Shown in pieces: positions 1 through 11,378 of a DNA stretch of 64,000 bases. Each line of letters begins with the position of its first letter. The first letter of the stretch is position 1. The notes beneath the pieces are model-generated. The model was given only the letters and a program-made list of their open reading frames with translations. It had not been told where the DNA came from and made no database searches. Location of the stretch: NCBI GenBank assembly GCA_015680685.1, contig MNCI01028260.1, positions 262,406 to 326,405 of the forward strand, read 5' to 3'. This stretch comes from Gnetum montanum. Lineage: Eukaryota; Streptophyta; Gnetopsida; Gnetales; Gnetaceae. Both the position numbers and the translations under genes were made by a program.

Positions 1-636
1 CTCTTATCTTTCTTGTTCCTTTAGTATTTCCACCCTATTGCTACCAGAGGTTCACTCTTAGTCATGGGGCCCATAAATTTTTCCATTCTATTAACTATCT
101 CACCCCTACACCTTGGGTAGTTATTAGTTAAAAACCTCTAACCTGGTATCTGCCATATCAAAAACCCAACCAAGGTACTTCATATCGGGGGAAGGTATCA
201 ACTACATTGTATCTTATCTATCCTTGATAATTCATCATTGTGTTATGTGTGCAGATGAAGACCATATGAACAATGGACTGGGATATGAGGGAACACTTGG
301 GATGGACTGGAGCGAGAGTATTTATGCAAGGAACATGCTTTATCACGTGGCTATGGATAAACAACAGAGTGCACATTTCTGACATCGGCAAAAACACACC
401 TCATTTTCTTCTCTCTCTCTTCAAGCTGTCAAATAAGGATCTAGATGTCATCTATGTATAATGTTCACCATAATGGTTATGAACACCAATGTTGTAATAT
501 GTTTGTCAATCCATTCATCGGGCACTTTGAGTCTATCACCCATGTCACCATCAATTTTCATTCTGTCAAAAATTCCATACCTTCCCAATATTTTGTAAGG
601 AACTTGAGGATGAGTTTTCATTCAGTTGTGAGGGTA
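1..636 (+). mobile_element. 3' internal end of an Athila/Tat-type gypsy element, cut by window start
   Basis: This stretch is co-linear with 24950-25603, the post-pol untranslated part of element A, and as a reverse complement with 63550-64000. Shared landmarks include a GCTACYRGAGGTTCACTCTTAG block near 45-60 and the run ATTTTGTAAGGAAC just before the LTR. The small open frames are not conserved in reading frame between the copies, so this is non-coding internal sequence that leads into the 3' LTR at 637. The rest of the element lies before the window. Confidence 0.75.
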
Positions 637-1311
637 TGATGAACTACGATATCAAGGCCACGATATCACATCCATGATATCAGGTCTGCAATATCAAATC
701 TCACCAAGCAATATCAAGCATCTGATGTCATGATCTACCTCATCGCCTATAAATAAGAGGTAGGCATGCTTGGTTTGCATAGTTAGTCTTAGTCCCTTAC
801 CTGAACTTTTGCAGTTTTCCTTCCTTAGAGTTAGAATTATTTCTGAGTGCCTATAGTAGGAGTCATAAAGTGAACGGATCTTTATTTGAGCATTGTGTAC
901 CTGAGCACACCTTGTAGCCAGAAATAAAGATGAACTTTGTGATAAACCTTGCAGCATTCATAATAGCTTATTTAATGTTATTTATAGTTATTTAATACTT
1001 TTCTTAGTTAATTAATGTTCTCTCTCTCACCTTGTTAACTCTCCCAAGTAAGNTTGATTAGTTAAATTAAATTATTTACTTAATTAGTTCACTTCTCCCT
1101 TTGTAGTACTAGGACATAAAACATAAAAAAAATATAAAAATCATATACCTCAAGTTTACTTAACCATACAATTGTGCTATATAAGTAAGCATGGAAAGAC
1201 AATGATTAACTAACCCATCTAGGTTCTCTAAAGGTGCATAAGCACTTAGTCCTTGGAATTCGACCAAATCATGCGTGTATGCTCGTATTTGTATGGTTGA
1301 GCGTAGGGATA
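637..1311 (+). repeat. Family A LTR (3' LTR), 3' end replaced by another repeat
   Basis: The LTR begins TGATGAACTACGATATC and matches the LTRs at 16663, 25604 and 62697 (minus). U3 holds several GATATC palindromes, then a TATA box (TATAAATAAG at 748). The R/U5 part has an AATAAA signal near 923 and a TTGCAGCATTCATAATAG block. The expected end (GGGTACCTCGCCACTCATCA) is missing: after GCGTAGGGATA the sequence turns into repeat C. A single undetermined base lies at 1053. Confidence 0.8.
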
Positions 1312-1883
1312 AATCACATCCCCCTTCCCAAATGATGTTGTTTCCTAATAAAGATGGTGCCTTTTCATAATAAGTGTTATTTTTATTTTAACATTACCCA
1401 AAAGTGCAGTTGTGCTTAAGACCTAAAAGGGCAAGTTGTAATAACGAACATGTCTCTTAAGGTAACCTTTGGGGATTTGACCTAAGGCATTTATACCTAG
1501 GGTTACAGGTCATGCTAACATGGTGTGGTGGAGCCATTATAGGTAAATCACAAGAGCTAGGTGAAGTGATATAGAAAGTGGACTGGCCAACCCTTCTAGC
1601 CAAGTTATAGGCCTAACCATGGTTGCAGTGTTGGATTGCTTGTAAGGGATAAATGTCAAAGGAAAAAAATCCCAAGGAACATTCTCAAAGCATGATCCAG
1701 ATACATTATTTAATATCAGTAAAGCATTATTTTCTTTCTCTTTCTACATTTTTACTATTATTTCCTTTATACATAATGTCAAATATCACATATAATTTGC
1801 ATTTGGTATATTTTCTTCATACAAATAATGTCCAATATATCATATATTTGATGTTTACCATGACATCTGGGGATGGGATGTCA
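1312..1883 (+). repeat. Family C repeat, probable solo LTR (copy 1)
   Basis: A ~570-bp repeat whose first ~430 bp match 16235-16662. Its ends are inverted: the intact start in copy 2 reads TGTCACATCCCC and the end here reads GGGATGTCA, giving the TG...CA ends of an LTR. No gag or pol lies beside it, so a solo LTR is the simplest reading. A clear target duplication is not visible, and the first bases here are mutated. Confidence 0.5.
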
Positions 1884-2820
1884 TAATTGGTATTGGAATA
1901 AACCATGACCCAAGGACCATTCAAAACTATGGGTCGACTAAATGTACCAGATGATGAACCTTGAAGCTAGAACATAGGGAAAGCCATTAATCATCACTAA
2001 ATGTACCATATTTTTATGATGTAAGTCAAATGATACCTTTCCATTGATTTCATGAACAATGGATCAAGCATATGGATCCTAGCAACTAATAAAATTTTTC
2101 ATAGATATCATTAACCAATGAAGATTTCATCACACCTCATCAAGATTCATCAATTACAAGACATGTTGGTAAGACAATGATAGACCGGTCCAAGTAACTC
2201 TTACCCATCTTAATACTACAATTATTAATTAATTAGGGTCATTGTTAAATTTCTTTCAAGAAAGTTAATAACCATGACCTGAATTGATCTAGTTTATTGA
2301 AATTCACTATCCAAGTAATTTAGAAGATTTCAAGTTACCATATGTTAGCTTAGAAATGTCAGATCAACAAAATAGACTAGTTTGGTCTTTTTAATGCTTG
2401 AAAAATCAACTTCATTTTTGAATGCTAAGACTATGTCCAANCTATGAAAATTATTAATTTATTATTTTAAAAAAAAGTTAAAATTTTAGTATCAGGAATT
2501 AACCTAGAATTACCATTTACTAACACCAAACCTCTATCCTATCATCAACCAAACCATCACATCAACTGCCAAGGCAAGATAGATAAAAATAATAATAAAA
2601 AGTTTTTTAAAAAAAGTGAGCAAGATTTTGTGCGTTCAAACCTAGGCCCCTCCCCTCCATGATCATTTTAAAATCTTGTATTAATTTTAAATTTATAATT
2701 TATAATTTATTTTAGCAAGAGGTCATGGATTCAAACCTAGGACCTCCATAGCTTTAAGTATAAGAAAAATAGAAATAAAATAACTTTATTTTTTAAAAGA
2801 AATTTAGGGCAAACTAGCCC
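1884..2820. other. AT-rich intergenic sequence, no gene seen
   Basis: No reading frame with recognisable content was found. Two short related strings (GTTCAAACCTAGG near 2635 and ATTCAAACCTAGG near 2733) resemble tRNA B-box sequence and may be decayed short elements. One undetermined base lies at 2441. Confidence 0.4.
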
Positions 2821-3279
2821 TGCAGTGACAATGTAGCCCTATGTAGGGTTGTGTTGGCCCCATGAGGGTTATGCTGGCCCCATGAGGGCAGTGCTGCCCT
2901 TGTAGCAACTACACCCTTTGAACACGCAACCACCCATCATGCATCATGTCATCCCAGTTCGTCACTTGCCATCTTGCCACCATCCCTCCTATCACACTAC
3001 TACCTATGTCCATGTGTTGCCATCATTAACCACATGCACCACCACACACATCATTTCTTTAACCATTTTCTTGCACTGGTTGCATTGCCCCCTATCGTGA
3101 ACGACCACACTATGCAAGCTTGCATAGGCCGTAACACCCCTATTAAGGCCTGCTACCCTCTACTAGCCTAGTGATCGTAGAAACCCTATCTATGTAGTAG
3201 CAACAACCCCATGATCCATGCTAGCCCATCACTTTGTTCCCATTGCAAAAACCCTCATCACATTTTTTGTAGCCACCAT

Positions 3280-3560
3280 TGAGTACATCGCTACTACCTG
3301 TCAATGTCATGGATCATCACCTTCCATGCCATGGATCATTGACTTTGATGCTGCTGATCATTACTTCCAATGTTGTGGATCATCACATCCCATGCCATCA
3401 ATCACTGCCTCTCATGCCACAGATCATTTCCTCTTATGCCACTAGACATTACCTCCCATGCCACCAAACATTGCCTCCCATGCTACCGAACATCACCTCT
3501 TGCACCACCAAACATCACCTCCCTTCCCACCAATCATTGCCTTTGTGGACATCATCAATC
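3280..3560 (+). repeat. Degenerate ~21-bp minisatellite
   Basis: Imperfect tandem copies of a unit like CATCACCTCCCATGCCACCAA run for about 280 bp. The 21-bp period is a multiple of three, so several frames stay open and give His/Pro/Cys-rich translations. These are by-products of the repeat, and no protein family is recognisable. Confidence 0.7.
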
Positions 3561-3660
3561 AATACCTCTTTTGGATGCACCATGCTAACCCTATTCAACT
3601 ACGTGCAAAACCCGTACAAGCCCTACATGGGCCACACAAGCCTAGTCAAGGAGCTTCGTA

Positions 3661-3840
3661 GGCCTAGTGGAGGGTCACATGGACCCTGTGATGGACCACA
3701 CAGGCCTAGTGGAGGGCCATGTGAACCCTAAGATGGATCACACAGGCCTAGTGGAGGGCCAAATGAACCCTAAGATAAGCTATGTAGGCCCAAAGCATGG
3801 CTACATGGACCCTGAAATGGATTGCACAGACCCTAGGAAG
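3661..3840 (+). repeat. 42-bp minisatellite, about four copies
   Basis: Units start with GGCCTAGTGGAGGG or variants at 3661, 3703, 3745 and 3787, an exact 42-bp period. One frame gives a 14-residue peptide repeat beginning GLVEGHMDP. A shorter repeat of the same flavour (GCCCCATGAGGG) occurs twice at 2857-2890. There is no support for a host gene. Confidence 0.8.
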
Positions 3841-4206
3841 GCCAAACAAATAAATGACCTATTCCTGTTGCCTAGCCCCAACCAATGAGCGGTGCCACTG
3901 TGGACACTAGAAACATCATGATGTAGCCCATCCTCCTCAAATTTTTTCAATATCGCCAGTAGCCTCTTTGGACTCCACTGCCAATGCATCACTACAACCA
4001 TTGCTGCAGCTGTCCCTACTACCGCATAATGGGAAAATTATCCATCAACAGACGAAAAATTCAAAATTCCTATCAACTAACAAGAATTTTGAAATGTCTA
4101 TCAACTGATGAAAAATTGAAAATTACCATCATCAAGCCATTAATTTAAATTGAAAAGACATGAGAATAAATTTCAAAAATAGAATTTTGCATGTTGGTAA
4201 CAATAG

Positions 4207-4290
4207 AGACAAAAATTCCACAATTAAGCACGTTCACCTTGGAGTAGAACTAGGATGGGTGACCTTTTGGGAAGTCTCATTTTTCACACC
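4207..4290 (+). repeat. 5S rRNA-derived fragment
   Basis: The stretch resembles the 3' two thirds of plant 5S rRNA: a TTAAGCRYG box near 4224, an AGTAGAACTAGGATGG segment and an intact GATGGGTGACC box followed by TTGGGAAGTC, then TTTTCACACC where 5S ends in GTTGCACCCC. These correspond to the A box, intermediate element and C box of the 5S internal promoter. The first third of 5S is not recognisable. It could be a dispersed 5S pseudogene, a 5S-headed SINE, or a remnant of a Cassandra-type TRIM element, whose LTRs carry 5S sequence. Confidence 0.7.
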
Positions 4291-4989
4291 AAAGGTCTTA
4301 AAATCTAGAAGCCATCACATTTGATTTCATAAGCCTTTTTCAATGAATGAAAAGTCATTTCCTATAGTTTTCAACCTTTTGGACCCAATGGTTAAGTCAA
4401 ATCTATCCCAAGAAATCCCACAATTTATTTTTTACTCCTTGCCCAACATAGTGCCTCAACATCCTTAAAAGTTTAATTTTCACACAACTCAAGCATACGA
4501 TATCCATTTTCAACATATGAATAGTCATTCTAAACATTTTTCACCCTTCTAAACTTAATGGTGAGGTTAGATTTATCATTTGGACATCTATTATTTTGAT
4601 GATATTAGTGCATAACCCTTATAAATAGTCTTAAGGTCACTATGGCATGTCATTAATTACACTATCAGAGTCAATGTTCTTAAGGGGGCTAGAAAGGCTA
4701 TTAAGAATTAGATAATATATTTACATATTAATAAAATTATATAATATTATTAAATATTAATAAAATTAGATAGTGTAGTTATTCAATTAATAGAGTTGAT
4801 TATTAGTCGATGTATTATTTAATGATGAGTTGATGTATTAGTTGGAGAATTAGTTGAGGAAACAAAACAATCTTCAACCATCAAAAAAAGGTATATTAAT
4901 CCATCTTACAATCAAAACATATCGCTAAACAACATTGAGACTCAAAATATTATTTCAACTAAGAGTATGATACTCATGAAGAGAAATTA
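4291..4989. other. AT-rich flank between the 5S fragment and the CCR4-like pseudogene
   Basis: No gene is seen. It includes a stretch of ATTAATA-rich repeats at 4700-4800. The end may contain decayed upstream sequence of the CCR4-like pseudogene, because an open frame reaches back to about 4960. Confidence 0.35.
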
Positions 4990-5196
4990 TTCAGAAGAGA
5001 ATCCAAGAATGAGAATGAAAGTTGCAATCTACAATGTGCTTCCAAGATCCCTAGTGAGTGAGAAACAACATTTGCTATGTCCATTATCCATGCATCTTAG
5101 CAGAGTTAGAAGATTTGGATGTTGATGTCTTGTGCTTATAAGAAGTCTTGCCATGCGAATTTCTATATCAGTTCTAAGAAGACTCGAAAAAGATGG
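4990..5196 (+). pseudogene. CCR4-type deadenylase nuclease domain, 5' part, interrupted by element B
   Basis: Translation starts MRMKVAIYNVL, which fits the first beta strand of the endonuclease/exonuclease/phosphatase fold in CCR4 (family pattern RVLSYNLLAD). It then gives a segment like the YSYCP...W motif and, in another frame, DVDVLCL*EVLPCEF, matching ADIVCLQEV with the glutamine codon turned into a stop. In this family the N and E of these motifs bind metal and substrate for poly(A) removal. The frame ends at KKMG, exactly where the LTR begins, and resumes at 14892. Stops and frameshifts make it a pseudogene. Confidence 0.75.
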
Positions 5197-6074
5197 TGAT
5201 GAAGTGTCATTAGTCGATGCGTCGACAGGGCCACGTATACGCAGCCGCATCGACGCGGCCCCATCGACGTAGCCTTTAATGCGTCGACATGGCCCCATTT
5301 ACGTAGAGCCTATTTCGGCCTATAAATAAGAGGGCCTTCCACCTCATTTAGGCATATTTTAGTCAGTTGTAGTAAACCTCTTGTAGTTTGTTCCCATAGG
5401 AGATAGAATATTTTCAGAGTGCCAGCAGCAGGTGTAAGAAAAGTAATCCGTTCTTTATTCGAGTGTTGATGTATCTGAGCCCATTGGCGTGACGGCAATA
5501 AAGATGAACTCTTCAAGCATTCCTTGCAGCATTTGGACTTAGCCATTTTATGCATTCAGTAGTTTAATATGTTTATGTCTTGTTGATTACTTTGATAATT
5601 ACTTAAGTTTCTATTATTATTATTTCAATCACTATCGCTTATTCATAGTTCATAAAGGCCATAAGTATGACCATCTCGAACGTAAATCAAACACTTGGTA
5701 AACCCAGTGATGCTTAACGTCTAGTAACCCAGCAATGTTAGGAGATGCTCAAAACGTGCTCGGAAGATGGGATCGGATACTTATGCTAGGAATAGATAGA
5801 ATACAAGCTAGGATAATTAGAGATTAGATAATAGTTTATTCCTTACTTTTCATACCTTAATTAGCCGCCAAAAGATAAGTAAAAAGCTATAAAAATCATT
5901 AGCCTTAACCTCACTTAACCATCATAAACAGAACATCACAAGTGAGATTAGGAAGACAATGACCGTTAGAGTCTGGTGTATGTTAAGTGCTTACAATCTA
6001 CGAAATTCGATCGAGTCACATGTGAACACCCGTGATTCATATGGTTGGGCGTAGGGGTACCTAGCTGCTCATCA
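5197..6074 (+). repeat. Element B 5' LTR (family B)
   Basis: The LTR begins TGATGAAGTGTCATTAG and ends CTGCTCATCA. U3 carries repeated CG-rich motifs such as ATCGACG and ACGTATACG, then a TATA box (TATAAATAAG at 5321). The R region carries an AATAAA signal near 5500. The part after about 5320 is very close to the 3' LTR, whereas U3 differs mainly at CG sites. It shares the R/U5 layout with family A but not the U3. Confidence 0.85.
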
Positions 6075-6075
6075 T

Positions 6076-6093
6076 TGGCATCGTTGCTGGGGA
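6076..6093 (+). promoter_or_regulatory. Primer binding site, tRNA-Asp type
   Basis: TGGCATCGTTGCTGGGGA lies one base after the LTR end. It differs at a few positions from TGGCGCCGTTGCCGGGGA, the site typical of Athila elements and complementary to the 3' end of tRNA-Asp. Confidence 0.75.
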
Positions 6094-6177
6094 TTGTTAG
6101 TCTTACATGCATCATCTAACCTTAGTCAAATGATCATTCAAGTCATTGGAACGGACCTAGGATAGAAACATTTACAC

Positions 6178-9100
6178 ACGACTAGGACTCCAAGATCTGT
6201 CCCTAGAAATTTCAAAGGAAAATCCTTTCAGGAAGATCAAGAAGAAGCGTGTTCCATGCATTGCGTACAGTGACTCAGGGTGCAGCTATATGCAGTAGTT
6301 ATGGTCCACTAAGCGGATATCCATTCAAGCATGCAGTTGATGTACCGAGGCATCACCTATTCAAAAATGCCTATATGCAATAGCCACTAATCAAGAAAGC
6401 ACCCAATGGCTAACAATTGATCCTACTAGCAGCGCATTGTGCATGGAACCGTTTGAGGGGCTTGTACAAGCCTATGTTAAAAGCATGGATGAAATGGAAG
6501 AGGTTCATCAATAGGTCTCCACTGTTGATGACCATGATAATTAGGGGAAGCTACAAATCCCTAAGAGCTTCAAACAAGAGCCCCTGGAGCTAAAGTCTTT
6601 ATCAGCTCACTTGGAATATGCATTTTTGCAAAATGGAAAGCTGGTAATTATCAATGCCACTCATGCTCCTAAAAAAAAGAAGAGATTGTTGAAGGTGGTA
6701 AATAAATGGGTTGCTGCATTTGCATGGTTATATCCTGAGTTGACTGGAGTTGATCCTAGGATCTGCCAGCATCGTATCTATATTGACCCTTCCATGAAGC
6801 CACGATGATAGCCACAAAACGATTGAATCCCAAACTGAAGCAGGTCATCAAGGATGAAATCGAACAATTGTTGAAGGCAGGGTTCATCTATTCTATTACC
6901 GATAGCGAATGGGTCAGCCCACTCGTTATTGTGCCAAAGAAAGGTGGAAAATGGAGGGTCTGTATTTATTTCTGGTTCCTCAACATGGCTACCTTTAAGG
7001 ATCATTTTCCACTCCCATTTGTGGACCAAGTGTTGGACATCATCGCTGGGCATCGCTACTCCAGTTTCTTGGATCCAGATCCAAATCGCACCAGAGGACC
7101 AAGCCAAAACAATGTTCACAAGTCCATGGGGGACTTTCACATATAAGAAGATGCCCTTTGGCCTATGCAATGTGCCTACTACATTCTAATGCCTTTTCCT
7201 AAGCATCTTCCAATAACAAATTAGCAATGGGGTAGAAGTCTTCATGGATGAATTCTCTACCTATGGGGCCAGGTTCGAGCAAGCCTTGGACCATCTTGAG
7301 TAGGTTCTAAAAAGGTGTGTAGATACTAATTTGTGGCTCAATTGGCAAAAAATCCATTTGATGGTCCAAGAAGGCATTGTGTTAGGGCACCGCATCTCAC
7401 AAACATGGATTAGCATGGATCCTGAAAAGATCAAGGTCATCCAAGGAATCACCCGCCAACCAAGTACCGTTAAAAATGTTCAATCATTCCTTGGACACAC
7501 TGGTTACTACCGGCACTTCATTGAAAACTTCTTAAAGATCACCAAGCCATTGGTAGAACTTACAAATAAGGATGTTCCATTCATCTAGACCAAGCAATGC
7601 AAATCGACATTCCAATTTCTTAAAAAGAAACTCGTAGAAACTCTGCTTCTACAAGCACCTGATTGGTCCAGGCCCTTCCACATCATGATGGATGCATCTA
7701 ATTATGCACTGGGATCCGTTCTTACATAGCGTAACGATCAGAAACGTCCATACTATATCCACTGTGCAAGCCATACCATTGTGGGTGCTCAGCTTAACTA
7801 CACCACCACCGAAAAGGAGTTGATGGTGATGGTGTTCACCTTGGATAAATTTTGGCACTATGTGCTTGGATACGAGATGTTTATGCATACTAATCATAGT
7901 GCTATCTGGTTCTTGATAAACAAACCAATGGTGAGCCCCTACATCATCTGTTGGCTGGTGATTCTTCAGGAGTTTGATCTCACCATGGTAGACCAAAAGA
8001 GGACCAAGAATGTGGTTGCTGACCACTTGTCTCAGGTACGATGGGATGATGCCAAAGAGAAGAAGCCCTTATCCAACCAATTTCTAGATGAACTCCTCTT
8101 CACAAGTGCAGTTGATCCACAAGTGCCCAAGGAATCCCCTTGGTTCTGCTGCATCCTCACCTACCTCACCACTCAAGAGTTGCCAAAGGAGTGGAACCAT
8201 TGGCAGAAACAGCAATTTCTCCATAAGGCCAAGCGTTTCATGGAAATCAATGGTCCTCTTTACAAGGTGTGCACAAATGGCCTAATTTGCTGGTGTGTCC
8301 CTGATGACGATACATTGTGTGTCCTCCAATATGCTCATGAGGGTCCCTGTGGGGGTCACTACGCTAGACGTCGCACCGCCATTAAGATCCTACTTGCAGG
8401 GTATTACTAGCCCATCATCCTCAGGGATGCACAATGGTTTGCCCACTCCTATGAATGATGCCAGAGGGACGGTGGGATGATGGCATGGTTGGAGGAACCT
8501 CAACAGTGGATCCAGAAATTGGAGCTCTTTGACATTTGGGGCATCAACTTCATGGGGCCCATCACACCCCTGTCCAACGGAAAGGCATATATCATCATAG
8601 CAGTTGACTACTGCATAAAGTGGGTAGAAGTGGCAGCCGTCATTGCCTATTCTTCCAACACCATCGCATGATTTGTCCAACAACAAATCGTTAATAGGTT
8701 TGAAGTACCACATGCACTCATTTCTAATAATGGGACTCATTTCACGGGTGTCACCTTTTGGAAACTCATGCAACACTTGGGAGTCATCCATAAATTTACA
8801 ACATCCTATCACCCCCAAGCCAATGGGTAGGCTGAAGTCACCAATAGGGAAATCACCAAGATCCTTACCCAAACCATCAGCAAATACAAGAGGGATTGGA
8901 GCACCAAACTTAACGATGCCCTATGGGCCTATCGCTCCACTTGGAAACCACCTGTAGGGTACCCTCCCTATGAGTTAGTGTACGGAAAGTTACCAACACT
9001 TCCAATTCAGGCTGAACTCTGCACACTATCCATCGCCAGTGACTTAGGCCTTGACCTCCCACTAGCACAACACGAACAACTTATTAATTTAAGTTTGCTA

Positions 9101-9420
9101 GATGAGTACTGATTAGTGGCCCTATCTTCAAATGAAATCCACAAGGCCTATAACAAAAAATGACATGATCTTCGGATTCGGAAGGTCACATTTAGATGTG
9201 CAGACAAGGTGTTGTATTGGAACCCCTCACATGTATCTCAACCGACCAATTTTCAAACACTGTGGGAGGGACCTTACATTGTCTCCGAAACCTTCCCATA
9301 TGGGGCCTTGCTCATCCACAAACCTGAGGATCCCACCAAAATGTAGTTAGTTAACCGCCAACAATTGAAACCTTTCCATGAACTCCACTCAACCAATGCA
9401 ACCACCTCGTCATCACTAGG
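6178..9420 (+). pseudogene. pol: Element B pol remnant: end of protease, reverse transcriptase, RNase H, integrase
   Basis: The remnant begins at DLSLEISKENPFRKIKKK, co-linear with the end of element A protease. The reverse transcriptase covers about 6600-7590. The YxDD box reads FMDE, so one catalytic aspartate is changed, and a 16-bp deletion near 7070 just after SFLD shifts the frame. RNase H spans about 7640-8035, with MDASNYALG, the TEKELM region and a VADHLS end. Integrase runs from the zinc-binding H...H...C part near 8330 through FDIWGINFMGP and a decayed TNREITK glutamate region to about 9400. Many codons are converted to TAG or TAA. Pol as a whole is homologous to element A pol, codon for codon over long stretches. 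Confidence 0.85.
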
Positions 9421-10900
9421 ACAACCTCGCTTCATTTTTTGTGTCTCCTCCTTTCCACCCAATCGTGGGGGAGACCGTCATCCCTGCTGATCCATTCCAC
9501 TACACCCCTCACTATTTTGCAACTTTTTGTTTTACACCTTTTTGTTGTTCACCATCATTCATATGTTTGCAAATTCTTTGTACATTTTTTCCTTTCTTTA
9601 ATTATTTTTCATTTCCTTGTGTGTGTTTCATTTTTCATGTAGTTGCTAATACGTCATCTTATTGTCTTCAGATGTTTGGCATCGATCGTTTTTGCTGCAA
9701 TGGGTAATGTACACTAGTCCACCTAGTTGTCTAGTTCCCACTCTCGCATGGTTGTCTTTGGACTTTACGTCTATTTTCCGTTCATAACATCGGCAGTGAG
9801 TTCACATCATCCACCCATTCACCCACTCCATGGTTTTTCTTCTGTTGAGAACATGCAACCCCTTCACTTAAAAACATTCTAATTAATGTGTGACTTGTGT
9901 AGTTCCCAAACTTGGGATGACCCAATGGTTTGAATTGGGTGTGACTTCAAGGGGAATGCAATATTCGTCGCTCTGTTCTATCCCCTAGGTTGCTGGTATG
10001 TCCTTATGGATTTCCTACCACTCCACATCATTCTCACCAAGCAAGCTTCTGGGTAGTTTCCCCTTGCATAGTTTGGTCCTCACCAAAAAATTCAAAAAAA
10101 ACACCAAAAAAAGACAAAAGAAAAGAAATAAACATAAGGATTCAAAGCACACCCCTTAGACTACCTCTCACGAGCCACAAGCACTAGTTATGGGACTTCC
10201 TTGGTTCCCTCTAACTTCGTCCCATTTCACTTCCTTCGTCTCATGTTTGTTGGAGTGGTGGTTCTCTGTGGATGCATTCCTGCTTCCTTGGGGGATGGCC
10301 AGGGCTTCATCTATTGCTACGATGTCACTGCATGCGGATGGTTTTAGGTCTGACCTCAGGATAGGTTCTACCATGTCACTTAACCACAACTGCACATTGG
10401 GTTTCATGTGACCGATGATCAGAATTCCATTTTCTCGTCTCTCTCTCTCTCTTCACCGAATTTGCTCCGTAACTCACCTCACTGTCTGTCTTATGTTGTG
10501 ATGGTTCGTCGTGATTTCCATGGGCTTCCCATGCCGTGGAGGGATCTCTTGGATAGGAGCCTTAACTGGCAAACATCGTTTCTTGTCCCCAGGGACCACG
10601 GACCCCAATGTTGGGGATATGCAGAGGCTACTACAGCTATTGCCTGCTTGGGGAGGACCCACCTACATCTCCTTGCTCCCACCTGTTAAGCCTCCCATCC
10701 TTTGGATTTCGTGGTTGACTAGTTTTCGGGTCCCATCGTTCGATTTCTTCTCCATGGAGTTCTTTTTGAGTCCCATTCTCCTATTTTTGACACTTTTTTA
10801 AGCCCTAGTTTCCCTCCTCCTATCCTCAGCCATTACCAGGCCTCTCACGTGCTTCAACCACCCCAATTTGGCATTTCAAATTCATCATTTTGGGCTTTTT
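9421..10900 (+). mobile_element. Element B post-pol region, first part
   Basis: Non-coding internal sequence shared with element A 23600-24900, for example CACCATCATTCATATG near 9553, GGATTCAAAGCACACCCC near 10138 and a GGGGAGGACCCA block near 10650. The short open frames here are not conserved between the two copies. Beyond about 10700 similarity to element A fades. Confidence 0.6.
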
Positions 10901-10924
10901 CTAGGTTGGTCAACACTGGTCAAC

Positions 10925-11040
10925 GAGTGAACACCCCTACGTATACAAGACCCCATATACGCAGCCCCGTACGTATACATGGCCATGTATATGCGGCCCC
11001 ATCGACGCAACACCTAATTCCTATATATAGGGTCACTGTG
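10925..11040 (+). promoter_or_regulatory. Internal LTR-like promoter ahead of the accessory ORF
   Basis: The motifs of the family B U3 occur again inside the element: ACGTATAC twice, ATACGCAGCCCC, ATGGCCATGTATATGCGG and CCCCATCGACGC, followed by a TATA box (CTATATATAG at 11021). In the LTR the same motifs stand in similar order before TATAAATAAG. The accessory frame starts 350 bp further on. I infer a promoter for a subgenomic transcript. It could also be a remnant of a diverged nested LTR. Confidence 0.5.
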
Positions 11041-11378
11041 CTTTACATTTTCATCATTTGGGATCCAAATTGAGGGGATTTTTTGCCATTTTTTCTGCCT
11101 AACCCTTCCCAATGCACCTACATTCCATCGCATGTTCGCATCAACCAATCCTTGCCCTTTTAAGTAACTGGAGGTATGCTCTCAGTCGTGGGGGTTGATG
11201 CTTATGTGTAATTAATTAATTAATTAATTAACTAGTTAATTACAAAAATTTTAGCTCTAACCCATAAATTAACACTCCAGGAGACTTAAAGAAATGCCTG
11301 TGCCAACAACATAACTTAGTCAAACTGAGAAGGTGTATAAGGACCATCTTCAGCTACTTATGCATAGTCTAATTACAG

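Noticed and set aside
273-639. Small frames at the window start
   Set aside because: The homologous stretches at 25240-25600 and 63560-64000 (reverse) do not keep these frames, so this is non-coding element sequence.
3279-3731. 150-codon frame as a possible host protein
   Set aside because: Its content is explained by the 21- and 42-bp tandem repeats, and overlapping frames are equally open.
10190-10801. Several overlapping frames in the post-pol region of element B
   Set aside because: They lie on both strands, are not conserved in frame in element A and show no recognisable domain.
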